Under the pieces are notes generated by a model, which saw only the letters and a list, made by a program, of their open reading frames with translations, ran no database searches and had not been told where the DNA came from. Of a stretch of DNA of 64,000 bases, positions 1-8,700 are shown in pieces. How positions within the stretch are numbered: position 1 is the stretch's first letter; each line of letters opens with the position of its first letter. The position numbers and the translations under genes are program-made. This DNA comes from Sva-07 sp963715825 (GTDB taxonomy: Bacteria; Actinomycetota; Acidimicrobiia; Acidimicrobiales; Ilumatobacteraceae): positions 124,001-188,000 of the forward strand of contig CAVQSI010000004.1 of NCBI GenBank assembly GCA_963715825.1, read 5' to 3'.

Positions 1-2
1 AC

Positions 3-1373
3 GCCATCTTCAAGGCTGCGCTGTTCATGGTCGTCGGCGAGGTCGACGTCCGCACCGGCACCCGCAACATCAACGAGCTGTCCGGCCTACGCCGTTCGAT
101 GCCGATCACGTTCGTGGTCGCGGTGATCTCCGGTGCATCGATGGCGGGGATCCCGCCGTTGCTCGGCTTCCCCACCAAGGAGGCCGCGATCGAGGCCGCA
201 CTCGGACTGTCCGGCACCGAGTTCCTGGTCGTCGGCGGCCTCATCATCGGCGGGTCGGTGCTGACCGTTGCCTACACGACCCGTCTCCTCATCGGCATGT
301 TCGGTTCGTCCGCGCCGATGACGGATCGTGACGTCGCCCCGCGTCGCCCGGCGATGTCCGCTCCCGAGGTGATCCTCGCCAGCGCATCGTTGCTCGGGTT
401 CGTGACGCTCGGTTGGGTCACCGGCATCGTGCGGCCGGCGGCGGTCACGGTGTCGCCGAAGGCCGAGGTCTACTCGCTGCTGCGCTGGCCGGGCCTGACC
501 GACGCCTTCATCACCTCGATCGTGATCGTCGCGATCGGCCTGGTGGTCGGCGCCCTCCTCGCCCGGCGCCACGTGGTCACCGGCCCGGCCGCCCGCGGTG
601 CCGCCAACGTCGACTGGATCATCGACGGCGTCGGCCGTCTCGCACGCCAGGTCGCCGGCCGTGTCCAGCACGGCTCGCTGCCGCTCTACCTGGCCACGAC
701 CGTGCTCGTCGTGTGTGCCGCAGCCGTACCGTTCGTCGGCCAGATCGATGCCGACGCGCTCTACTGGTGGGACAACCGGGCCGAGGCGGTGCTGGTGGTG
801 ATGATCGTCGCCGCGGCGATCTCGGCGACGCTGGTGTCGTCGCGGCTCGGCGCTGCGCTCGTGCTGGGAGCGGTCGGCTTCAGCGTCGCAGGTCTGTTCG
901 TGGCCTACGGAGCACCCGACCTCGTGCTCACCCAGCTGCTCGTCGAAACGGTGGTCGTGGTCGGCTTCGTCGTCGGTCTCGGCCGCCTCGCCACCAACTT
1001 CCCCGCTGCCACACGTCTGTGGACTGCCGGTCGGGTCGTCATTGCTGGGGCCATGGGCACGGCGGTCGCCGTCGCGTTGGCGGGCAGCGCCGGCAACCCC
1101 GTCGGCGAGGCGCCCGTGCGCGAACTCGCGCGTACCGCCCAAGACGACGGTGGCGGCAAGAACGTGGTCAACGTGATCCTGACCGACACCCGCGCACTCG
1201 ACACCTTCGGCGAGGTCATCGTCCTGATGGTGGTCGCGGTCGGGATCCTCACCCTCAGCACCAAGCGAGGCCGGGGCAAGCGGGCCACCACATCTGGTCC
1301 CGTGGCTCCGACCGACCCGACGGCGACGGCGGGCACCGCTGAACCGGCGCTGGTCGACGAGGTGGCCCGATGA
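3..1373 (+). CDS. mrpA: Mrp antiporter subunit A, 5'-truncated by window edge
   Basis: Large membrane subunit of the Mrp (Mnh) multisubunit Na+(K+)/H+ antiporter, which exchanges cytoplasmic cations for protons in the cell membrane. Only the C-terminal 456 codons are here; the open frame runs to the left edge (AIFKAALFMVVGEVD), so the ATG at 27 is internal. Visible are the last helices of the NuoL-like proton_antipo_M domain with PPLLGFPTKE near residue 55, then the MrpA-specific C-terminal membrane domain (DUF4040/MnhB-like) with YGAPDLVLTQLLVETVVVV near residue 300, and a hydrophilic tail. The stop overlaps mrpB by four bases (ATGA), so it heads a translationally coupled seven-gene operon. 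Identification is firm because six further mrp genes follow in canonical order. Confidence 0.93.
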   Translation, partial: AIFKAALFMVVGEVDVRTGTRNINELSGLRRSMPITFVVAVISGASMAGIPPLLGFPTKEAAIEAALGLSGTEFLVVGGLIIGGSVLTVAYTTRLLIGMFGSSAPMTDRDVAPRRPAMSAPEVILASASLLGFVTLGWVTGIVRPAAVTVSPKAEVYSLLRWPGLTDAFITSIVIVAIGLVVGALLARRHVVTGPAARGAANVDWIIDGVGRLARQVAGRVQHGSLPLYLATTVLVVCAAAVPFVGQIDADALYWWDNRAEAVLVVMIVAAAISATLVSSRLGAALVLGAVGFSVAGLFVAYGAPDLVLTQLLVETVVVVGFVVGLGRLATNFPAATRLWTAGRVVIAGAMGTAVAVALAGSAGNPVGEAPVRELARTAQDDGGGKNVVNVILTDTRALDTFGEVIVLMVVAVGILTLSTKRGRGKRATTSGPVAPTDPTATAGTAEPALVDEVAR

Positions 1374-1837
1374 TCGCTCGCACCTCACCGATCGTCTCGC
1401 TGGCGGTGCGTGCCGTCACCCCGGTCGCGCTCGTCGTCGCCGCGTACGTGTTGTTCGCCGGCCACAACCAGCCCGGCGGCGGTTTCGCGGCCGGTCTGAT
1501 GCTCGGCGCGATCATCGTGCTGCGCACGCTCGCCGGGCTCCAGCAGCCGAAGTACGCAACCGTCTGGCTGTCCGTCGGGGGCGTCATCGCCGGCCTCGTG
1601 GCGATCGCTCCGATGTTCTGGGGAGAACCGCTGCTCGATCAGGTCGTGCTCACCTGGGACGTCCCGGTGCTCGGCACCGTGAAGACCGGCTCGGCGCTCG
1701 TGTTCGACCTCGGGGTCGTCGCCATCGTCGTCGGCCTGGTCATCGCGCTGCTCGACGGGCTCGACGCCACGTCGCTCGTCGATCGCGGTCGCCCGACCCC
1801 GGAACCGGATCGCAACGACCGGGAGGCGACGGCATGA
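1370..1837 (+). CDS. mrpB: Mrp antiporter subunit B
   Basis: Small membrane subunit of the Mrp antiporter complex, 155 residues, within the usual range for MnhB. The signature GHNQPGGGFAAGLMLGA lies near residue 30 between the first two of about four hydrophobic helices, and a charged tail follows the last helix. The start ATG at 1370 is inside the mrpA stop (ATGA) and the stop overlaps mrpC in the same way, so expression is translationally coupled. It acts only as part of the assembled MrpABCDEFG complex. Confidence 0.93.
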   Translation: MIARTSPIVSLAVRAVTPVALVVAAYVLFAGHNQPGGGFAAGLMLGAIIVLRTLAGLQQPKYATVWLSVGGVIAGLVAIAPMFWGEPLLDQVVLTWDVPVLGTVKTGSALVFDLGVVAIVVGLVIALLDGLDATSLVDRGRPTPEPDRNDREATA

Positions 1838-2256
1838 GCATGGCGATGATCTTCGCGGTCGCCGGGCTGGTTGCCGCCGGCACATTCCTCGTGACCTCTC
1901 GGTCGCTGAGCCGTATCGTGCTCGGCTTCGCGCTGCTCGGCCACGCCGCCGTGCTCGCGCTGCTGGCCGCGGGCGGGCCGGCAGGCTCGCCGCCGATCGT
2001 CGACGGTGAGCCAGCGGTCGACATGTCCAATCCGCTGCCGCAGGCGCTGTCGCTCACGGCGATCGTGATCTCGTTCGGCCTGACCCTGTTCGTCCTGGCA
2101 CTGGCACGCCGCCAGCAGATGCTGACCGGCGACGACCTCGTCGAGGACGACGTCGAGGACCGTCGCATCGCCACGACCGAGGAGGCCCGCGAGGCCGCAC
2201 TCGACGAGACACGCGAACTCGAAGCGCTGCACGACAACCCGGAGGGCGGAACGTGA
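1834..2256 (+). CDS. mrpC: Mrp antiporter subunit C (NuoK-like)
   Basis: NuoK/MnhC-like subunit of the Mrp antiporter, 140 residues with three hydrophobic helices: residues ~4-22, ~29-46 and ~68-88. The motif NPLPQALSLTAIVISFGLT around residue 65 is characteristic of MnhC, which resembles complex I NuoK. A hydrophilic acidic C-terminal tail (~45 residues, rich in E, D and R) extends beyond the membrane part. The start overlaps mrpB (ATGA) and the stop overlaps mrpD. Confidence 0.93.
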   Translation: MSMAMIFAVAGLVAAGTFLVTSRSLSRIVLGFALLGHAAVLALLAAGGPAGSPPIVDGEPAVDMSNPLPQALSLTAIVISFGLTLFVLALARRQQMLTGDDLVEDDVEDRRIATTEEAREAALDETRELEALHDNPEGGT

Positions 2257-3767
2257 TCGCCGTCGTCGGACTGTGTGTGGCACTGCCGTTGCTCGCCTCG
2301 GCACTGGTGCTCGGCGTGCGTCGAGTGTCGACGCTTCGCGACGTCATCACGGTGGCGACCATGGCGGCGGTCACCGGCATGTCGGCGGCACTGCTCGCCC
2401 ACGTCGACCGCAACGGCACCGTCGTGCTCCGCGTCGGCGACTGGCCGCCCGACCTCGGCATCGTGCTGGTCGCCGACCTCTTCGCGGCGCTCATCCTGCT
2501 CGTTGCGTCTGCGACGATTCTCGTCGTCGAGCTGTTCGCCATCGGACAGCGCCGAACACCCGCCGGCGCCGACCCGGCGGTGGTCAGCCCGATCCTGCTG
2601 GTGCTCGCCGGCGGCGTCAGCCTGGCGATCCTGACCGGTGACCTCTTCACGCTGTTCGTCGCGTTCGAGCTGATCCTCGTCGCCAGCTACGTGCTGCTCA
2701 CGCACCAGGGCCGCGAGTCGCAGGTGCGCTCGGGCATGACCTACGTGGTCATCAACCTGTTCGCCTCCACCCTGTTCCTGTTCGGAGTGGCGATCGTCTA
2801 CTCGGCGACCGGCACGGTCAACATGGCGCTGCTCGCCGAGCGGATCCCCGAGCTGCCGGCAGCGACCCAGGTCGGCATCGGACTCTGGTTCCTCATCGTG
2901 TTCGGTACGAAAGCGGCGATCTTCCCGCTGTTCTCCTGGTTGCCCGACAGCTATCCGACCGCGCCCACCACGATCACTGCGGTGTTCGCCGGGCTGCTCA
3001 CCAAGATCGGTGTCTACGTCCTGATCCGGTTCTTCACGTTGATGGAACTCGAACAGCTCGGGCCGCTGCTGCTGGTGATCGCCGGTTTCACGATGATCAT
3101 CGGCGTCGCCGGGGCGCTCGCTCAGGACGACGTGAAGCGCATCTTGTCGTTCCACGTCGTCAGCCAGATCGGCTACATGATCATGGGGCTCGGGTTGTTC
3201 ACGGTCGCCGGTGTCGCCGGGGCGGTGTTGTTCCTGATCCACCAGATCCCGGTGAAGACCGTCATGTTCCTCGCCGGCGGGTTGATCGAGGACGACCAGG
3301 GCACCTCGGCGCTCAAGAAGGTCGGCGGCCTCGCCACCAGCAAGCCGGTGATCGCCGTGCTCTTCGCGCTCCCCGCACTCAGCTTGGCGGGCCTGCCTCC
3401 GTTCTCCGGGTTCATCGCGAAGCTGGCGCTCGTCGACGCCGGCATCGCCTCGGGTGCCTACGTGATCGTCGCGGTGTCGCTGGTCGGCTCGATCCTCACG
3501 CTGTTGTCGATGACGAAGATCTGGATCGGCGCGTTCTGGGGCGAGGTCACGCCGTCGGCGGTGCCTGCGTCGGGCCGCCGATCGATCATGACGATGCAGA
3601 CTGCCGCCGGGATCGCCGTCGCCGGCACGATTGCGATCGCCGTCCTCGCCGGGCCGCTGTGGCGCATGAGCGAGGAGGTCGCCGCCGACCTGCTCGATCG
3701 CACGCCGTACATCGTCGACGTACTGGGTGAGGTGCCGGGGCCGGCCGCCAGCGGAGAGGCCGACTGA
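2253..3767 (+). CDS. mrpD: Mrp antiporter subunit D (NuoM/NuoN-like)
   Basis: Proton-translocating membrane subunit of the Mrp antiporter, homologous to complex I NuoL/M/N; 504 residues, as expected. About 14 hydrophobic helices can be followed. The conserved glutamate segment LFVAFELILVASYVLL (about residue 133) and the lysine segment KAAIFPLFSWLPDSYPTAP (about residue 222) match the proton-pathway residues of this family, and LSFHVVSQIGYMIMGLGL follows near residue 300. The start lies in the mrpC stop (GTGA) and the stop in the mrpE start (TGATG). Confidence 0.95.
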   Translation: MIAVVGLCVALPLLASALVLGVRRVSTLRDVITVATMAAVTGMSAALLAHVDRNGTVVLRVGDWPPDLGIVLVADLFAALILLVASATILVVELFAIGQRRTPAGADPAVVSPILLVLAGGVSLAILTGDLFTLFVAFELILVASYVLLTHQGRESQVRSGMTYVVINLFASTLFLFGVAIVYSATGTVNMALLAERIPELPAATQVGIGLWFLIVFGTKAAIFPLFSWLPDSYPTAPTTITAVFAGLLTKIGVYVLIRFFTLMELEQLGPLLLVIAGFTMIIGVAGALAQDDVKRILSFHVVSQIGYMIMGLGLFTVAGVAGAVLFLIHQIPVKTVMFLAGGLIEDDQGTSALKKVGGLATSKPVIAVLFALPALSLAGLPPFSGFIAKLALVDAGIASGAYVIVAVSLVGSILTLLSMTKIWIGAFWGEVTPSAVPASGRRSIMTMQTAAGIAVAGTIAIAVLAGPLWRMSEEVAADLLDRTPYIVDVLGEVPGPAASGEAD

Positions 3768-4336
3768 TGGAGGCCGCCGTGTCCCGACCGTCGTGGGCAT
3801 CGACGGCGCGTGCGCTGGTGACGCCGCGCCGCCTGCTCACCATGGCGCTGCTCGTCGGCGCCTGGTGTGCGCTGTGGGGTGACGTGTCGGTTGCGAACGT
3901 GCTCTCGGGCACGCTCGTCGTCGTCGCGGCGACCGTGTTCTCCGGTGTCGACCGCAACGCCGGTGGGCTCCACCCCCTGTCGTTGCTGCACTTCCTGTGG
4001 CTCGTGGGGGTCGACCTGGTGGTGTCGACGGTGAACGTCGCATGGGAGATCCTCACCCCGACCGACTACACCGACGAAGCGATCATCGCCGTCGACACCT
4101 CGATGGAGTCCAGGGCGCACTTGCTGATGCTCGTGGTGGCGATCACCGTCACGCCGGGCACGGCGGTGGTCGACAGCGACGTCGACACAGGGAGGCTCTA
4201 CCTGCACGTCCTGCACGCCGAGAAGTCCGACGAGATCGAGCGCCACGTCCGTCATCTCGCCGATCTGGCCTGTCGTGCCCTGCCGGTGCGCGGGCAGTCC
4301 AGCACCGAGAAGTCCAGCAAGGAGGGGTCCGCATGA
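3767..4336 (+). CDS. mrpE: Mrp antiporter subunit E
   Basis: MnhE-type subunit, 189 residues. Two to three hydrophobic segments occupy the first ~100 residues, then the soluble part typical of the family, including MLVVAITVTPGTAVVDSD and YLHVLHAEK (about residues 121-150). The start codon shares two bases with the mrpD stop (TGATG) and the stop overlaps mrpF (ATGA). A more N-terminal extension than usual (MEAAVSRPSWAS) precedes the first helix. Needed for assembly or full activity of the Mrp complex. Confidence 0.92.
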   Translation: MEAAVSRPSWASTARALVTPRRLLTMALLVGAWCALWGDVSVANVLSGTLVVVAATVFSGVDRNAGGLHPLSLLHFLWLVGVDLVVSTVNVAWEILTPTDYTDEAIIAVDTSMESRAHLLMLVVAITVTPGTAVVDSDVDTGRLYLHVLHAEKSDEIERHVRHLADLACRALPVRGQSSTEKSSKEGSA

Positions 4337-4590
4337 TTGCCGACATCGCCGTGGGAATCTTCCTGGTCGCCGGGATCCTCGCCGGCATCAGGCTCGTCCG
4401 CGGTCCGTCGCTCGCCGACCGCGTGATCTCGCTCGACGCCGCCCTCGTGGCGCTGATGGGAGCGATCGGCACCCGTGTCGCCGAGACCGGTGACACCTTG
4501 TACATCGGTGTGCTGGTGGTCATCGCCATCGTCGCGTTCACCGCAACGGTGGCGCTCAGCCGCTTCATCGAGACGACGGGTCGATCATGA
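4333..4590 (+). CDS. mrpF: Mrp antiporter subunit F
   Basis: Small three-helix subunit, 85 residues, normal for MnhF. The motif RLVRGPSLADRVISLDA (residues ~24-40) is diagnostic, followed by two hydrophobic helices. The start ATG at 4333 is chosen because it gives the standard N-terminus MIADIAVG, overlaps the mrpE stop by ATGA, and lies a few bases behind GGAGGGG. A longer frame beginning at 3997 would run antiparallel to common sense through mrpE and is not used. The stop overlaps mrpG (ATGA). Confidence 0.93.
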   Translation: MIADIAVGIFLVAGILAGIRLVRGPSLADRVISLDAALVALMGAIGTRVAETGDTLYIGVLVVIAIVAFTATVALSRFIETTGRS

Positions 4591-4967
4591 ACCCGGTCAC
4601 CTCGGTCTTCATCCTGCTCGGCGCCCTCGTCGCGCTGCTCGCGGGGATCGGTCTGCTCACGTTCAACACGCCCTACGCCCGCTTCCACGCCGCCGGCAAG
4701 GCGAGCCCGATCGCCTTCCTGCTCGTCGCGATCGGCGCCGGCATCGAGGTCGGGCTGGGCGGTGCTGCCGAGCTGGCGATCGTGGCCGCCGCCCTGCTGC
4801 TCACGCTGCCGGCGAGTACCCACCTGTTGTTCAGGGCCACCCATCGCACGACGGACTCGGTGCATCTCCGCGTCGACGAACTCGCGGCGCCCGAGGCCGA
4901 GCTGGCCGAATCCGAATCACATGCCAACGAGCACCCTGGGGGAGACAACGATGGCCACGACCGTTAA
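4587..4967 (+). CDS. mrpG: Mrp antiporter subunit G
   Basis: Last structural gene of the antiporter operon, 126 residues. PYARFHAAGKASPIAFLLV near residue 30 is the MnhG/PhaG signature; three hydrophobic helices are followed by an acidic, histidine-containing tail of about 35 residues. With it the operon is complete in the order A-B-C-D-E-F-G, all overlapping, implying a stoichiometric complex that expels Na+ or K+ and takes up protons for pH and salt homeostasis. Confidence 0.93.
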   Translation: MNPVTSVFILLGALVALLAGIGLLTFNTPYARFHAAGKASPIAFLLVAIGAGIEVGLGGAAELAIVAAALLLTLPASTHLLFRATHRTTDSVHLRVDELAAPEAELAESESHANEHPGGDNDGHDR

Positions 4968-5052
4968 CACCGTGCGACGCTCCGGGGCGAAGCACGCCAG
5001 CGCGAACGACGCCAGTCCGAAGAACACCGGGCAACATGTGTCTTCGAATACT

Positions 5053-5058
5053 TATGAT
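5053..5058 (+). promoter_or_regulatory. -10 element for a leaderless regulator transcript
   Basis: TATGAT lies in a locally AT-richer stretch and ends 6 nt before the GTG at 5065. In actinobacteria a TANNNT -10 placed like this gives transcription starting on the initiation codon (established pattern). No good -35 is visible. The element favours the short start of the regulator over the upstream ATG at 4951. Confidence 0.5.
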
Positions 5059-5064
5059 GGAACA

Positions 5065-5364
5065 GTGACGTTGATCGAGCCGAAACCGGACCTGCCGTCG
5101 TGGACATTCTTGACCAACCACGCGCACGTGATGGTGGCCCTGAGTCGCGATCCGGACCTGCGCCAACGCGACCTCAGCTACGTCGTCGGGATCACGCCGG
5201 GCGCGGTGCAACGTATCCTCGACGACCTCGAGAACGCCGGCTACCTGCGACGCGAGAAGATCGGGCGTCGCAACCACTACGAGATCATCGACCGCACCCC
5301 GCTGCGCCACCCCCTCGAGGGCCAGCACACCGTCGGCGAACTGCTCGACATGCTGCACGATTGA
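5065..5364 (+). CDS. Small winged-helix transcriptional regulator
   Basis: DNA-binding protein of 99 residues, MarR/ArsR-like. The core LSYVVGITPGAVQRILDDLE (about residues 33-52) is a helix-turn-helix followed by a wing (YLRREKIGRRNHYEI). Such proteins bind operator DNA as dimers; the target is unknown, although its position just after mrpG suggests a local role. Start choice: GTG 5065 sits 6 nt behind TATGAT, which suits a leaderless message. The alternative ATG at 4951 has a strong GGGGGAG Shine-Dalgarno and overlaps mrpG by 17 bases, but adds a low-complexity leader with no domain. Either is possible. Confidence 0.75.
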   Translation: MTLIEPKPDLPSWTFLTNHAHVMVALSRDPDLRQRDLSYVVGITPGAVQRILDDLENAGYLRREKIGRRNHYEIIDRTPLRHPLEGQHTVGELLDMLHD

Positions 5365-5365
5365 C

Positions 5366-5560
5366 GACCCGGCGCGACGCCACCGGCCTGACCCGGCGGC
5401 GACCTTCGCCAGGTCCCGATGGCGTGACGAGTGGTGGACCGGCTACCAGGTCCACCACGGACGGTTCGCCCGAGCGGTCGCCGACGTCAGCGACCTGATC
5501 TGGGTCCACGACGTCCAACTCATGCTGGTTCCGCACGTGCTGGTTGCACTGCGCCCCCGA
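5366..5560 (+). pseudogene. Fragment of trehalose-6-phosphate synthase (otsA-like)
   Basis: In frame 2, directly after the regulator stop, the translation contains GYQVHHGRFARAVADV and then LIWVHDVQLMLVPHVL. This matches the GT20 glycosyltransferase segment usually written W..Y..N..FA..V followed by WVHDYHLMLVP, which surrounds the UDP-glucose/glucose-6-phosphate pocket of OtsA. Only about 65 residues remain, without start codon, Rossmann N-terminus or the C-terminal nucleotide-binding domain, and the Tyr of HDYHL is replaced by Val. I read it as a relic of a deleted otsA gene. It does not look like a separate functional protein. Confidence 0.6.
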
Positions 5561-5660
5561 CACCGAGACCGACGAAGGCGACAACCAGGGTTTCGAGTCG
5601 GACGAACCCGGCGAGGTCGGCAACCAGACCAATCCCGACGACTGACCGGCAGCCACCATC

Positions 5661-5711
5661 CGTTTGCGCACTGATCCGGGTGGCCCGGGTCACTCGAGTC
5701 TGCGCACGAAC
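5661..5711. terminator. Imperfect hairpin between convergent genes
   Basis: Core stem TGATCCGGG (5672-5680) pairs with CCCGGGTCA (5684-5692) around a 3-nt loop, with one G-T wobble. Looser flanking arms begin CGTTTGCGCA and end TGCGCACGAAC. It lies between the plus-strand regulator region and the minus-strand cydDC gene, a place for a bidirectional terminator. No T-run follows. Confidence 0.4.
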
Positions 5712-5751
5712 ATCGACCGACCTGGTCGTCAGCGCCGGACCCGCCCGCCCG

Positions 5752-8700
5752 TCACGTTGCGTGTCCGAGCAACACGGTGGTGCGCCCGGCGCAGCGTTCG
5801 AGCACGATGTCGAGCACCTGCCCGGCGGTGGCGGCATCGAGGTGTGCCGTGGGCTCGTCGAGGACGACGATCTCGTGGCCTGCCAGGAGTACCCGGGCCA
5901 GCGCCAGCCGCTGTGCTTCGCCGCCGCTCATCTTCGATCCGCCCCGACCGAGCTGGCTGTCGAGCCCGGCGGGGAGTAGGTCGAACCATCCACCGAGCCG
6001 GACATCCTCGAGGGCCGTGCGCAGGTCGTCATCGCTCGCCGACGGGTCGGCGAGGCGGAGGTTCTCTCGCACGGTCGAATCGGCGATCCACGGCAACTGC
6101 TGGATCCAGGTGACGTGCTGTCGCACGTCCTGGCCGGCAGCCTCGCCGACGGAGGTGTCGCCGAGCCGGTACGAGCCGCCGTGTGGTTCCAGGAAGCCGA
6201 CCAGCACGGCGGCGAGCGTCGACTTTCCCGAACCGCTCGGCCCGTTCACCTCGACGTGCGCTCCCGGGGCCAACTGCATCGACACCTCCCCGAGCGCGTC
6301 GGACGCAGCATCGGGCCAGCGGGCGGTGACGGCGTCGAGCGTCACCGTCGGCCATGAAGGGATCGGGAGCGGATTGGCGGGCACCGTGACCGGATCGGGG
6401 GTGTCGAGCACGGCCACGACGCGCTCGGCCGCCCCGGCGATGCTCGGCACCGTCGCCGCCGCTTCGTTGACCGTCCCGACGAGCTCGATGATCGCCAGCG
6501 GCCACAGCACCAGCACGCCGATGACCGGGCCGGACAGCGACGGGCTCGTCGCGGCGATCATCGCGAGGCACGCGGTGGCCGTCAGCAGCGGGGCGGCTGC
6601 CACGACGGCGGCGCCGAGCATCCGCAGTCGTGCTCGACGGCGCTCCAGTTCGTCGATGCCGACGGCGGTCCGATCGATGTCGTCACGCACCGACGCCAGC
6701 ATCCGAGTTGCCCAGAGACGCTCGAGGCCCTCGGTTGCGGCGAGGACGCGCCCGCCGTAGGTGGCACGGGACTCGGCGAGTGCAGGTCCGATCGACCGTT
6801 CGCCGCGCATCGTCGCCAGCGGGAGCAAGACGCCGATGGCGACCAGAGCGATCAAGAGGACGAGACCGGCCGAGACATCGAGCACCGCCGTGATCGTGAG
6901 TGCTCCCAGTGCGGTCGCGGCCACGGCGGCGATGGGACCGAGCACGCGCACGAAGAGATCGAGCAGTCGATCGATGTCGGCGACGATGCGTTGCAGGAGG
7001 TCGCCACGCTGCCAGCCGGGGATGCCGGCCGGTGCGATGTCCGCGAGCCGGGCCACGACGGCTGCTCGGATCTCGCTCAGAGAACGGAGCCCGGCGTCAT
7101 GGGTGGCCAGCCGCTCGGCGTACCGGAAGACACCCTTGCCGGTGCCGAAGGCCCGCACGCCGAGGATCGCGACGGCCAGCGCCGCCAGGTCGGGTTGCTC
7201 GCTGGCGCGCACGATCAGCCAGGCGGCCGTTCCGGCGAGCCCGATGGTGCACGCCTCCGCGGCCGCCCCGAGGGCTGCCGACCCGACGAATCGACGTCGC
7301 GCCGGGCGCGCCATGGCGAGGATCCGCCGCAGCGGCGACCACGCCCTGGGTGGGCGGCCCCGACCGCCACGGGGGTGCGCAGCGACGGTGCGCTGTCCGG
7401 GGAGCCGATCGTCGACCGGCGCCGTCAGTGCCACGGCGGTGCCGACTCGGTGGTCGCGCCGCTCGTGGACCGAGGGTGCCGCAGAGCTCGAGGGTTCGTC
7501 GGGTCCGAGCGCGACGACGCGATCGGCGACCAAGCGGCATCGGGCGTCATGCGTGGCGACGAGCACGCCAGCTCCCTGCTCGCGGGCAAGCGCTGCGAGC
7601 GCCGTCCAGACCGCCTCAGCGCTGTCGGCGTCGAGATGTGCGGTGGGCTCGTCGGCCAGCACGAAGCGAGCGTTGCCGGTGCGCACTGCGACGAGCGAGC
7701 GGGCGACCTGCACGCGGCGCAGCTGGCCGCCGGAGAGCTCGTCGGCTCGGTGCCCCACGACGCCGGTGAGTCCGACGTCGGCGAGCGCATCGACCACCGC
7801 CTCGTCCGTTGCAGCGGTCGCCGCACGCACCTCGTCGGTGACCGCTGCAGCCACCGGGGACAGCCGTTGACCGATCACCGTGAGCTGGTCGGCCCACGTG
7901 GCGGGGTCGAGATCGTTCACGTCGACGCCGTCGATGTCGATCGCACCACGCCGCTCGAGGAGTCGGCCGCGACACGCTTCGATCAGTGTCGACTTGCCGA
8001 TGCCGCTCGGCCCGGTGACCGCCACGAATTCGCCCGGTCGGACCTCGAGGTCCAGCGCGTCGAGCACGACCCGCTCCCCGCGCCGCAGCTCGACGTCACG
8101 CAGCACCAATGCGCCGTTCGTCGGAGCGGTCGTGGCCCCCGTCGGCAAGGTCGGCCGTGCGAGCAGGCCGTGGAGATCGTCCGACGCATCGAGGCCCGAC
8201 TGGGCGGCGTGGAAGCTCGCCCCGACCCGACGCAGTGGGAGGTAGCACTCGGGCGTCAACAGCAGCACGACCAGCGCAGTCTCGAGCTCGAGGCTGCCGC
8301 CGGCGAGCCGCAGGCCGATCTCGACCGCGATCAACGCCACCGACAGCGTGGCGATCAACTCCAGCGCCAGCGCCGACAGGAAGGCGATCCGCAGCGCACC
8401 CATCGTGGTCGCCCGGTACTGCTCGGAGACCTCGTGCACCGAGTTGCGCTGCGCTTCGGCCCGACCGAACAGCCGCAGCGTCGGCATGCCCTCGATGACG
8501 TCGAGGAAGTGACCGCCGAGGCGTTGCAGCACGGCCCACTGGCGTGCGGTGCGACGCTCGGTCATGCGTCCGATCAGCACCATGAACACCGGGATCAGCG
8601 GCACGGTGAGTGCGATCAGCACCGCCGACAACAGGTCGGCGAACAGGATGCGGGCGCCGGCGACCAGCGGGACGGCGACGGCCAGCATCAACGCCGGGAG

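Noticed and set aside
1740..3800. 686-codon minus frame across mrpB-D
   Set aside because: Antisense shadow; the sense strand carries clear mrp genes.
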